A stretch of DNA of 64,000 nucleotides from positions 7,688,001 to 7,752,000 of the forward strand of contig NC_063154.1 of NCBI RefSeq assembly GCF_020921035.1, read 5' to 3'. Below, one piece after another: positions 53,902-64,000 of the stretch. A program made the position numbers and the translations under genes. Within the stretch, counting starts at the first letter, position 1. Each line of letters opens with the position of its first letter. This DNA comes from Rhodamnia argentea. Lineage: Eukaryota > Streptophyta > Magnoliopsida > Myrtales > Myrtaceae. The notes under the pieces were generated by a model that was given only the letters and a program-made list of their open reading frames with translations, searched no databases and was not told the origin of the DNA.

Positions 53902-55402
53902 TCACTTTAGAAGCCTCTGAAAGAGAGTACTGGTAATTTCGGATCCAAAATGTTTGCGGAAAATCTCTTCCATTACTGCTCTGAACATTTCCCAAACACG
54001 CCAACACATGCACAAGCATGAACTCAGAAGCCACTATGCCATCCAGCCGACATGGCATCAGAATTACCAGCGGCCCGTCCTCCGCCATCTCCTTCGATCT
54101 CACTTCGAAGAACTCCTCCACATCCCTCTGAAACTAACTAGCAAAGGCTTCGGCGACTCGATGAGAACTGCCGGCGTATGGGATCCTTCCTCCGTTCCAT
54201 GCGTGGGAACTGACCTTCTTCACTTCCTCAGGAACCTTGGTCAGCCAGGGAAGCGCGAAAGCTGAGTGCATCAAATTCATTGAAGCTGCCGGGAACAGCC
54301 GGCCATGGAAGGACCCCGAAACTCCTGCCCCCATATAAGGGCGATTGGGTGGAAGAGCTCGGAAGGGGGTGTTGAAGTCATTGATGGTTTGGTCATTGAA
54401 GAACACTTGGAACTCGGGTATCTGATCGGATCCTAGGCTCGCGTTCACGTATGCAAGGTTTATTGTGTCGATTATGGTCTGCATGGAGGTGAAGGTGTTT
54501 GGTCCAACCGAACACCCGAGATCGGCGATGCGGAAGACTTGCCAAGCAGCATTAGCCGGTGGAATCATCAGCTTTTCTTCAATGCTATGCATTAGCAAGA
54601 GCTTTGTTTGATCTGATGCCGCTCCCTACAATAAAGAAGTCGAAACAAGCATTGATTTCACCTTTAGAGACCACTATTTCCTTTTATTCAATGAAGCCAT
54701 AAAAAAATCTTTGTGCATAAGCATGTTGACAAGATATACACCTCTGTTTCTGCTGTGTGAATGTATTCTTATGAGTCCAACATAGGGATGATGTACCTTC
54801 CGTCCGTACAATACAATTTATAGGGAAAGGTCAATTTAAATTTTTCACCTAATCAATGCCCGGACTTTTTGCAACATAAATTATGGTTTCTTTCCTTGTT
54901 TTCCTTTCATTCCATGTTAATGCGGATGATTATGAACTTCATCCCAAACATACGGTGAATGCATGCATTAAGTTAACGAGTAAAAACAATCTCATGTTAT
55001 TTTGAACTAATTTACAATCATATGGCCGGATCCCGACCCCTAAAGCATCGAAGTAGTTTCATAACCCATGGATAAACTTGGAACCTTAATCCATGAAAAA
55101 TCCAAGATTTATATTTATCAGGCGCAAATGTCTCATAACTCCATAACCCTTAGAATTCGAAATGTAATAGGTAAAGCCCGCCCGTGATCTCGCGTCACAA
55201 GACGAGTGAACAAATGCTTGCTTCTATGCAGCTTGATAATCAAACATACAGGGAACATATGGGGAGGGAAAAACGCAACCTGGTACTTACAGTTTTGAGA
55301 GTAGCTGTTTGGGCCATCTCCACCATTCATGGCAAGAGAGTCTTCCTCCATTGTTGATCTCCCTTCTCTTACTCCCAGCCTTTTGTCAGGACGATTAACC
55401 AT
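53902..55402 (-). pseudogene. Broken SABATH-family carboxyl methyltransferase
   Basis: The family methylates carboxyl groups of small molecules such as salicylate, jasmonate or indole acetate using S-adenosylmethionine. Exon 1 (55402-55280, or from the ATG at 55351) carries MNGGDGPNSYSQN. After a 654-bp intron, the second exon (from 54625) continues with DQTKLLLMHSIEEK, the SAM-binding ADLGCSVGPNTF, and GSFHGRLFP. Three lesions are visible: an in-frame TAG at 54136-54134 where relatives have Gln before FQRD; an internal deletion of roughly 90-100 residues near 53990; and a frame change there, with the remaining C-terminal piece (FRAVMEEIFRKHFGSEI) in another frame and ending at TGA 53902. The substrate cannot be inferred. 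At best a truncated peptide lacking much of the substrate pocket could be made. I call it a pseudogene. Confidence 0.85.
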
Positions 55403-56300
55403 CCTCAAGTCAACTCATATACAGCTTCAACCAAAAAGAAAAAAGGGGGAAAAAAACACCCAGTGGAGTGTCATTTCCAAATGGAAAAATAGCAAATGAC
55501 GAAGGCACCCCACCTCCCGCCTCTTATCACTAAGTCCAAGCAGTTTTTGCTTTCTCTTGTTTGCTTTTTCTCTAATTCTCCTCTCTTTGATTTTTGTTTT
55601 ACCTCTTTACAGATAATGGGAGCCAAACACCACGCCTAATATTAGCGTCCCCGCCCCTCTAATCCATTTACCAGCAGGACGCATACCTATTGGCCCTGTA
55701 CCGGTGCGAGGTCAACGGGAATTTAAATTGCTAATGTATGTGTACATTTATCACCACCAATTATAGAAAGCCAAAAAAGTACAAAAAAAGAAAAGAAATG
55801 TTATGATTCCATGCTCTTCTTGGGTGTACTTAGATTTGGTGGCATGTTCAGGAGGTCATGAGGAGTATGCTATTAGTGATGATTTGCCAGCTGACGAGCA
55901 CCGTGTCACTGGGGATCACAGCTGAGGGCGGTAAAGAGAGGCAGAAAGAGTGACCAACGCATAAATTTGCAATCTGACCCAAAAATCATACATTTTACAA
56001 TATGGAGACTATTGTTGTTATATGCAATCTAAGATACAATCTCCCCTAGGCAGAAGACACACACAAGGAACACCCACTTGACGATCAAAGCTGCACCATC
56101 AAAAAATGAATCCGCATTACATTTGGTTCTCATTTGGTGCATTGGTAGCGGATATGAGCAACAACTCGCTGATTTCGCTCTTCATTTTCAACTTACTGGT
56201 TCATCCTTGTATCCCTCTAGACGCTATGCAAACAACCCAGGCCAGGAAAATCAAGAGACGCCCACAACTCAGTAAGATCCAGGCACTTGATACTAATTGT
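55403..56300. other. Spacer between SABATH pseudogene and TTC5-like gene
   Basis: This holds the upstream region of the pseudogene and the 3' flank of the TTC5-like gene. No coding potential or structured repeat was recognised. Confidence 0.4.
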
Positions 56301-59300
56301 TCACGGTTTGTGCTGTGCAAGGAAGGACGTTCCGACTGCCTGGCCTGGTGGCAAAGGCTTTCCATTCACAAGCAATTGTTGAAGGAAATCCACACGGATT
56401 GATCTGAACTGGTAAGTCTGCTCGGATATTCAATCAATAAGAAAGGAAAAGCAGACCAGGGGTCAATAGGACTCGAGCTGCAAGATATGGTTTATACAAG
56501 GGTACTGTTTAGAGGAAATGAAGTTTGATAGCAACTTGCTCATTAAGAAATGTGAACACGGACATATGCTCACAAAACAAGTACCTTCCCACTCCAAGTA
56601 AAATCAACGTGATGGTAATAAGGATCCAAGAGCATCAGTTGATCTCCTTCTTTAATCTGTAAACACAAATCGCCAAACAGAAGTCAAGATGGTGAATAGT
56701 GACTGCATGCAGAAAGTGAAGTTACGATTTGTGCTGAATACGCAAGATTAATGCACTTTTCAACCTAGTTTTTGTATCTGATACACTAAAATGCATCCTT
56801 CACCAATCTACCAGTGACGATACAAAACCCCAGAGTAAACACATATGGAGCAAACCGCCTGAAAGTCCTAGACTGACATCTTAGATATAAGAAAATGAAG
56901 GATAAATTTCCTCTTTGATTTTTAATCACCCGAGGCGCTAAACTTTCAACTTTTTTGCAATTGGTGCACTATGATCCAAGTCCAGCCAATTCTCTGGCAA
57001 AATATAACATGATGCCCATGTGGCAATGATGGTGATACACCCGCCAACAATTAGTTGGAAAATTGGCTAGTTCCTGTCAAAGTGCATACGTTGCAAAAAT
57101 TGAATATTCAGTGCATTAGTTAATTGAAATGAAGCGCTGTGATATGATTGCAAAATTCACTTACTTCAGTGATGATGAATGAAATTTATTCGAGCGACAA
57201 AGGAGCCAAAAGAAAGTAGTAGATAGAGAGCAAAGAACACTCGGAACAAAACAGTAGGTCCAAAGAGTCGATTTTCACATTTTTTGCAGAAAGAAACAAT
57301 TAAGTCTTACCATGTCATTCCGTATGCCATAAACTGAAAGGATAAAACACGTCTGATTTGAATCACATGCTAAATAATACCTGCCAAAACCACGACAAAG
57401 TTCGTAATAAGCAAGCTGCTCAAAGGATCAACAAGCGTGTTATGATGCTTCAGAGACATAAAATGGAACATGTATGTGGAGTCGCCTACACTCAGTTTAA
57501 TATCCATGTGAAAGTATTGCATCATTATAATACATGTCAAGCACGCAATAATGTCCAGAAGCCATGACTAAATCAGTTTGATCAAATGCACAAAGATGAG
57601 AACATTGACAAGCAGAGAACTTACAGGGGAGAAACGTTATCATGCTTTATGAAGAATAGCACCTTTCCAACAATGGCTATTGCTTTGTTAAGACCCTCAA
57701 ATAGAAGATCCACATGCGACTTTTTGTGGGAGGAACTCACTATTTATAAGGACACGTCCCCGCACAAACAAACAAAAGAAAAGGAAAGCGAATTAAATGC
57801 ATTTCCAGAAATACAAAAGCTTTTCATAGAGAGTAATCAGTCAAAGCAAACGATTACAACTCACAATTGGCAGAAGCCAGCGATGATGCAAAAGACGCAA
57901 GTCGTTTCCCTTTGGCGTGTACCTGTGTGCACGAACCAACAATTTCAAAGTAAGGATCTCATATTCACATCACTAGCATCCACAGAAGACGGACAATCGT
58001 TGATAAGTTTCATGAAAACCAAGGAGACAGCACCAAAAGAATTTTAACTCCCATAGTAACATTATAACTGAACTTTTGGAAGAGATTACAACAACTCAAG
58101 AGTCAGTTTCTCTTATGTATTGTCAAAAGGCGATACATCTACTTACTAGCAGTTCTAACTCCCCAAAATACACATGTTTATCAACCAGCTAAAAGACAGT
58201 TCCGATATTGAGTAGCTAATTTCTTCACTCAAAAATAACTTTACCTTCAAGAAATTCTCTAGCTTGTCAAGAAGACTGACTATCTTCTCAACCTCCTCAG
58301 ATGCATTCAGACCAGGATCCTTTAGCGCAGCAGCTTGAAATCCAGTAAGGGCCCTTTCATAGTTCTCTAGGTACTTATTTACCTGAAGATGAAAACAACA
58401 TTGAACAAACTGGGAATGACGAGGAAAATGACCTAATGAGACTGCCAATCCCATCCCAAACATCACGTTCCAAACTTAAAAAATCTCATGAGGTATTGCT
58501 CATCAGATCAATTGAACAGGTCTCATCACTGCAGAGTCCATGAACCTTTAATCTCTTTTATTATCACTTCCTGTTCCATCTATAACATTCCTTTCTTTTT
58601 TCTTTTTCGGTTTTCTGTTTTTTCAGCTCCCGGATAATAGCTGCTTAGTCTTAGTGTTGTAAAAAGATAAATGTGATTTTTCTCAGTCATTAAACTTCAG
58701 CAATAACAAAGGAGTCGTCCTTGATGTTAACTAAAATATTGATATATACAGGTGATTGGTGTTAACAACACATTGTAATATAGAATACCAGAATCTATAG
58801 CAGACTCATAGTGCTAATTTAGTTTTTCACTGTGAGATAAATAGTCCATGCGAATCATCATGGGACAACTTTTACAGTAGGCACATCATGTGCACCAAAT
58901 GCAAATGTTTCTAAAAGCAATCAGGTATAGGTACTGTCCTGATCTACAAGCATTAACCTAGAGCAACAACCCAAGGGCCTGATATGTCAGTGTGCTAGTA
59001 CTGGGAGTCTCCTCCCAACAATCAACACCTTGAAAATATCTTTTGAAAGCCCCCCTTTAATTGACCAGACTCTACTTAGAGGATCATTCAGAGGATTAAT
59101 GGGCACTTCCCAAAAATATAAGGTTGACTAGCGGGAGAACACAGTTGATAAACTAGTGCTAGTCAGTGAGAGTTATTTAAAAAACAACAAAAGGAAAGTC
59201 AAATTTATTTGGACTATGCAAGAACCAATGATCTCAAATATATTTTTCACAGCAGTAATATCTGTTTCTTCTTTATTTTCTTTAGGAAAGAAATGAAAAG

Positions 59301-62300
59301 CTTCTTCAGCATCGACATCTGAAATGATATTTAAAACCTGGAGCATTGCAAATGTAAATTGCGGTTCTATGGCACACCAAAAAAGTCAAACTGAGGAGGA
59401 TAAGCCTCTTAGAGAAAGAAGTAATGTGGGTGACAAGGAAATTATCCACATGGTATCGTTACTTTGACCACAGTTTGCATTGCATCACGGATTCATAAGA
59501 AAACTGATGAGAAAATACTGAGCTAAATGCTTTCGTTATTTGCTTCCCGTGCTTAATTTTTTAAAGCTTCCTAACAAATTTGGTAATGGATTGATCACAT
59601 TACCCATACACTGCCTTGGATGTCCAAGTGATCATGCACATTGCCATTTTCTGGGACAGTTTACCTCATTTGACACCCAATTCCAATCATGCAATCACCA
59701 TTTACAGCCTCCTCCTCCCTCCCCCCCCCCCCCCAAAAAAAAAAAAAAAAAAAACCCAAAATGGAAAATTGAGTGGACATGTGACATTGCCTGCCCATCC
59801 TGTAAAAAGAATCCTCAGTGCACACCTCATCTAGAAACAAGCATAATGACAAAAGGAACAAAAAAATCTAATCATCTGCACCCCCTTATTATGCAACTAA
59901 GAAGAGGAACACCAAATTTTATGTGACAGACAGACTACAGTCAGCTCATCTACACTCTAGATGATTACTCAATATATTCAATCCCCGATTAAACATTTTG
60001 TAATCTTGATAACAAAAAAGAAATGATAAAGGCAAGTTTCTCAACTTCATGATATGGCAATGTAAAGTATAAGAACAAAGTTTCACTTACAGTAGCACAG
60101 TTGAAAAATAGGTCTGGATTGGATTCCATTCTGTCATCTTTTTCCTGATGGTAATAAAATATTAGAGCATAAAATGGTAGAAAGTTTTAACTACAACAAA
60201 AGCAAAAACACCTGTTAGTATTAGAAGGTTCTTTCCAGGTAATTAAAAGTTCCATATGTGCATCAAGATGGAATTAATCAGCTTGGATCACAAATATGAT
60301 CATAGGAATATTACAAAGGTTTTCCTCCTTCATCTTATTGACACTTACAGCATTCTGATATGCTTTCAAAGACTGATGAAGTTTGCTAAGATCCCAGGCT
60401 CCAGTCACGAAAAAACTAGTGAGGCATGCATTTCCAAGGTTATCTGCCAGGTTTTAAATGATTCGACAGCTAAGATGGATGATACACCTTAATAAAAACA
60501 AACAAATAGGGGAGGCTGACACATGAATCCCTGGGACGATGCAACCAAGTCAAATAGGGGAAAACTGGATGGAAGATTGTTTTGTCCTTACACCAGGAAT
60601 TCCCATCCTTCACATCCAAAGCAATAGCTTCTTTTGCATGCTTTATGCTTTCTTCAACAATTTCTGCTTGGTTATCAGAACCTACATTGAAAAAGTTTGC
60701 ATTAAGCGAAATAGGGCAACCATATCAAGCAAGCCAAAAAACAAGTTCTTATCCCTACAAATTTTCTCCCTTTTGCCAAGATTTTGCATCCCATCTTCCT
60801 CTTAGCTTCTTTGCATCTTGGCTTAGCTGATGCAAAGGGTGTCCCATTTCCTACTGTTCTTGTTCTTATTTCATTTTATGCAAACTTGATTTACTTCGGT
60901 GGTGGTTTTGTGGGGGATGTCACATTTGTTTATGAAAACTTGGCATTCCTAGAAGGAGATGTCCTCCTCCATTTGAATTTGGCTCGCTGATACTTGTCTG
61001 AGGAGGACACAGGATATCCTAAGAATAGACACAATTTGGAGGACAGGCAGAATTATGAAATTACTTGTGACAATTTAATGCCGTGCATGACCACGACACA
61101 ATACTAGTTTAATGTGACCATGACACAATACTAGTTTAATGCTGAAATCGCATTACCAGGCATACGGCCCTAGCGGCAATGTTCCAATTCCCAAAGAAAA
61201 GAAGCCAAATGATGCTTCAGAGACATAATACTTTCAGAGAGACTTCCAATATAGATAAAAGTATACACAATACTTGCCTTGAGCCATTTTCCTTTCAAGC
61301 ATTGATAGTTGACATAGAATCTCCTTGTTTGGACCCTTCATGATGCCAAATCACCAAAAGTTTCAGGCATAGATATTGACTCCGACAAGCGGGCCAGATG
61401 GTTATCATTTAACACCTAGAGTACAAAAAGAGATACAAAGAACCTTGCTTAATGCGAGATTGAAGCAATTTTTTGCTGAGGGTAGGTCTCCCTTCTTCCA
61501 AATGCAGTTACCTAAACATAACCAAGCATCTGCAAGAGATGGATTCAACTTAACCTGGACCAAAAAGGTTTTGTTTTCACAAAAAACTAACATCAAGCTA
61601 AAGAATAAAACACATGAAACAGAAAAACCACGAATTCGGTGCTCACAGCTTTCGAGAGATGTTCTTCTGCTTCTTTCTTATAGTCAGGAAATACATCCAA
61701 TATCTTTCCTCTTAGATATTCGTATGTTGCTCGTTGTAGAGGCAATTTTCTCTTTTCTGCCCAATACAGAGAGAAGTGAAACCAGAAATTATTTTCACAG
61801 ACTGCTAAAAGAGAAAAGCCCAATTGCATTATTTTCAGTATATTACTGGTTATAACATGAAGGTTCATCATAAGAGCAAAGAAGGGGCGCCACCCATTTT
61901 ACCAAAGTCATTTACAAGACAATGTCTATGCTACTCAGACGCAACATATTCATCGGCAAGCATTACGAAGATAACCAAATGTGAGATTTCTGTAGCAACT
62001 TAATATCAGCTATTTGAAGCCTCTTTATTCCCAATCCAATGAGATGAATCAGAACCACCATTCTTTTCATTGCTCTTATTTTCTTTAACAAACCCACATT
62101 CCATTTTCCACTAACTCCAGCCACAACAGAAAATTCCCATGTCAAAGAAGATAAGTAAAGCAGTTAAAATAACACATAAAGACACAGAGGCGAAGACGCA
62201 GAAGCATGAAACTGACGTGTGTTTTTATTACCGACTAAACAAGGGCCCGGAAGCACAAGAAATGCTCCTTTTCACTGGTATCACACGAAATGCACAAGAA

Positions 62301-62759
62301 CAAACACGGATCAAATCCTCCTCAACAAAATAAAAAACTCGCATACTCCCACATATCCCGCAACGCAGCAAAATGAGACGTGCCTTATAAGCACAACGCA
62401 ATGTTCGCATTCGCCACGCAAAACTTCAACAGCGCCGAATTCAACCTCTCCTGAAGTTCCACGAACTACCAGATCAATCAAATGACGAGCTCTTAACACA
62501 ATGAAATTGTGTTAACAATCAAAACTTCAACGCAATGTGAAGATTGCGAAAGGGTATTGAGGCTTGCCAACCAATGAAATTGAAAAGAGTTACCAGGAGG
62601 AATGGAATCGAGGAGCTTGAGCGCCGAGTTCGATTCGTCGAGCAACTTCGAGAGCTTGTCTTCTGGATTGGAGGGGAAGTAGGTGTCCCGGACGCGATAG
62701 AGATTGCTCGCAGCTTCAGCCGCAGCTGCGAGCAAGCTCGGTTCCGCTTGACTGCTCAT
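56301..62759 (-). CDS. TTC5: TTC5 homologue: TPR repeats plus C-terminal OB-fold
   Basis: Thirteen exons encode 417 aa: 62759-62594, 61756-61647, 61554-61444, 61335-61278, 60681-60592, 60443-60349, 60144-60091, 58382-58245, 57922-57865, 57739-57625, 57380-57311, 56656-56585, 56417-56301. TPR-type helices run from about residue 60 to 275, for example NPSLADAWLCLGNCIWKKGD (95-114), the YNLGNACLTSFF region, and NKYLENYERALTGFQAAALKDP. The C-terminal ~130 residues (EGLNKAIAIVGKV, SVYGIRNDMIKEGDQLMLLDP, FRSIRVDFLQQLLVNGKPL) match the OB-fold of animal TTC5 by my recollection. Human TTC5 binds nascent tubulin on the ribosome to trigger decay of tubulin mRNA and also acts as a p300 cofactor; function in plants is unknown to me. 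Intron 4 appears to use a GC-AG splice pair (AAG|GCAAGT at 61278/61277). The start ATG (62759) gives a short Ala-rich N-terminus. Large introns hold low-complexity C/A tracts (59722-59755). Confidence 0.88.
61088..61141. repeat. 27-bp tandem duplication
   Basis: Two adjacent 27-bp copies (61088-61114 and 61115-61141) differ at one base. They lie in the intron between TTC5-like exons 4 and 5. Confidence 0.85.
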
Positions 62760-62779
62760 TTCGGTCGCCGGCACGAAGA

Positions 62780-63158
62780 AATCGCAGTTGATCGAAGTCG
62801 CGAGGATGGACGAGCGCTTGAAGACGGCACCGGCGGGCTCGAAGAGAGAGGATCGGTCAAACGACCTCGTTTGCTTTGTTTATGGCACAGTTTTGGCCCT
62901 TTTGATTTTTTATTGTGCAATCCAGCCCTCTACCTTATCTATTTTACAATCAAGTCCTTTTATTAAATTGCGTTGTTTTAAAAAAAATAATTCGAAAAAT
63001 ATTTTTTTAATATAAGTCCTTCTATTAAGATTCTATTGTTTTGAGGAAAATAAATAATCTAAAATATATATTTTTTCAAAACGAGCATTTAAATCGGTCA
63101 AAATAATTTATCAAAAATAAACAGAGCCTAAATACTTGTAGTGAAGTTGTATACGATA
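62780..63158. other. Upstream region of TTC5-like gene, AT-rich
   Basis: This is the presumed promoter of the TTC5-like gene, followed by AT-rich sequence with two diverged 'aagtccttttattaa' repeats (about 62953 and 63016). No coding potential was seen. Confidence 0.4.
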
Positions 63159-63465
63159 TTCTTTGATGCGGGAAACATCGGCTTTAACGGGAACTGCACG
63201 GCCCAATCCAATTTCCCGCTCTAAGGGCCGAGCTTCTTGCATCACCCGACCATCGAACCTCGTCCTTGAGTCCGGCTCGAATGACGTGTTCAACTATTTC
63301 CTCTGTCTCGACGCCCCGATGCATACGGGCAAGGCCATGCTAGCGGAAATGGCCCGCTTGATCAGCGAGATCGACAAGCTTGGCACCTGCAGGATCGTGA
63401 TGTTTTCGTTGTGCCCTGTCGGGTGCATCCCGGCTCGAGCGCTCTTGCCGGTTGGCCAACGTTAG
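63159..63465 (+). pseudogene. GDSL esterase/lipase fragment, rearranged
   Basis: Two pieces of a plant GDSL lipase are fused. From 63159 one frame gives FFDAGN, NCTAQSNFPL, then a stop, then FLHHPT: the N-terminal block just after the catalytic serine motif, which itself is missing. From 63259 another frame gives LVLESGSNDVFNYFL, then AEMARLISEIDKLG and SLCPVGCIPARALLP, the central block with the oxyanion Asn. About 100 residues between the pieces are absent, and the C-terminal Asp-His catalytic block is missing. With a stop, a frameshift, internal loss and both ends missing, it cannot encode an active enzyme. Confidence 0.75.
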
Positions 63466-64000
63466 CGTGTCTCTCACTCGACGGGTTTGGAAGAAAATTA
63501 CAGTACAGAACCGAAATTGCATGAACATCCGGTTACGCTATGCTTCTTTAATTGTAGTGATCTATACTCACTCTGAGACAGGAAATAAATTGCTTTTCGA
63601 GATTAATTCTTTACTTTTTATCAACTTTCTTTTGAATTTATCACAAATGCCTTAAATTTGTCAACTCGCATATGTCCTTATCAATGTTTATTTGTGTCAC
63701 TTAACAGCTTTACTCTCATTATTTTACCAATTAATATCAATTCTTATTTTTTTCGACCAAAAAAAATAAAATCTTTTTTGAATTGTTTACCAAGGTATTT
63801 TTTATTTGATTTTTTTTTTTTTAGGTTTTGTTAGCAATTCTATTGAGTACCAACTTTTATTTACCTTATCCACTGATCAAATTTACCAACAATTTAAGAA
63901 TTTACTGACCTTAATGAGAGCGATTACCAACTTTTGTCCACTTAATTTATCAATTTCTGAGTTAACTACCAACATTTATATGGTATTTAAGTTGCAATTA
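63466..64000. other. AT-rich sequence with recurring 'taccaac' words
   Basis: No coding potential. The motif taccaac recurs four times between 63845 and 63980 amid T-rich sequence. It may be the edge of a repeat that continues past the window. Confidence 0.35.

Noticed and set aside
57586-58047. 153-codon plus-strand frame
   Set aside because: Antisense to TTC5-like exons 9 and 10 and the intron between them; the splice structure supports the minus strand.
61376-61855. 159-codon plus-strand frame
   Set aside because: Antisense to TTC5-like exons 2 and 3; no family resemblance.

Overview
The window is nuclear DNA from a flowering plant. Evidence: genes split by many short-to-kilobase GT-AG introns, plant-only families (RHA2-type RING ligase, plastid acyl-ACP thioesterase, DTX-type MATE, SABATH methyltransferase, GDSL lipase), organelle-targeted nuclear genes, and AT-rich spacers full of small non-autonomous transposons. 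The abundant MITE-like family carrying the 'tcaattcagtcctaaac' kind of motif reminds me of Myrtaceae (eucalypt-type) genomes; that placement is inference from memory.

Layout. 1-2.6 kb: gene-free. 2.65-3.16 kb (-): intron-less RHA2-type RING-H2 ubiquitin ligase. 3.2-12.9 kb: gene-poor, with several terminal-inverted-repeat elements (some with target-site duplications), a tRNA-derived SINE and a hAT-type MITE. 13.1-28.8 kb (+): 19-exon DExH-box RNA helicase with a C-terminal double-stranded-RNA-binding domain. 30.8-32.9 kb (-): six-exon FATB-family acyl-ACP thioesterase of a divergent type. 35.5-39.7 kb (-): seven-exon MATE transporter. 39.7-43.6 kb: gene-free, with a probable solo LTR. 43.6-47.9 kb (-): three-exon mitochondrial ribosomal protein mL43 with a 3.8-kb first intron. 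49.6-53.2 kb (+): nine-exon mitochondrial ATP synthase beta subunit. 53.9-55.4 kb (-): broken SABATH methyltransferase. 56.3-62.8 kb (-): 13-exon homologue of animal TTC5 (TPR repeats plus OB-fold). 63.2-63.5 kb (+): decayed fragment of a GDSL lipase.

Every intact multi-exon model was checked by adding exon lengths. Each closes in frame on a stop: helicase 1223 aa, FATB-like 407 aa, MATE 512 aa, mL43 119 aa, ATP synthase beta 568 aa, TTC5-like 417 aa. Exon boundaries were read by eye from splice sites and family alignment recalled from memory; no transcript data were available.

The genes form no operon-like pathway. The one suggestive arrangement is the head-to-head pair of nuclear genes for mitochondrial proteins (mL43 and ATP synthase beta), whose spacer is occupied by a MITE-like element. 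I see no CRISPR, phage, plasmid or clearly new multi-gene system. The most interesting candidates are the divergent thioesterase (possible FatM, the mycorrhiza-associated type), the plant TTC5 homologue, a possible dual-start targeting extension on the helicase, and the well-bounded transposon families.
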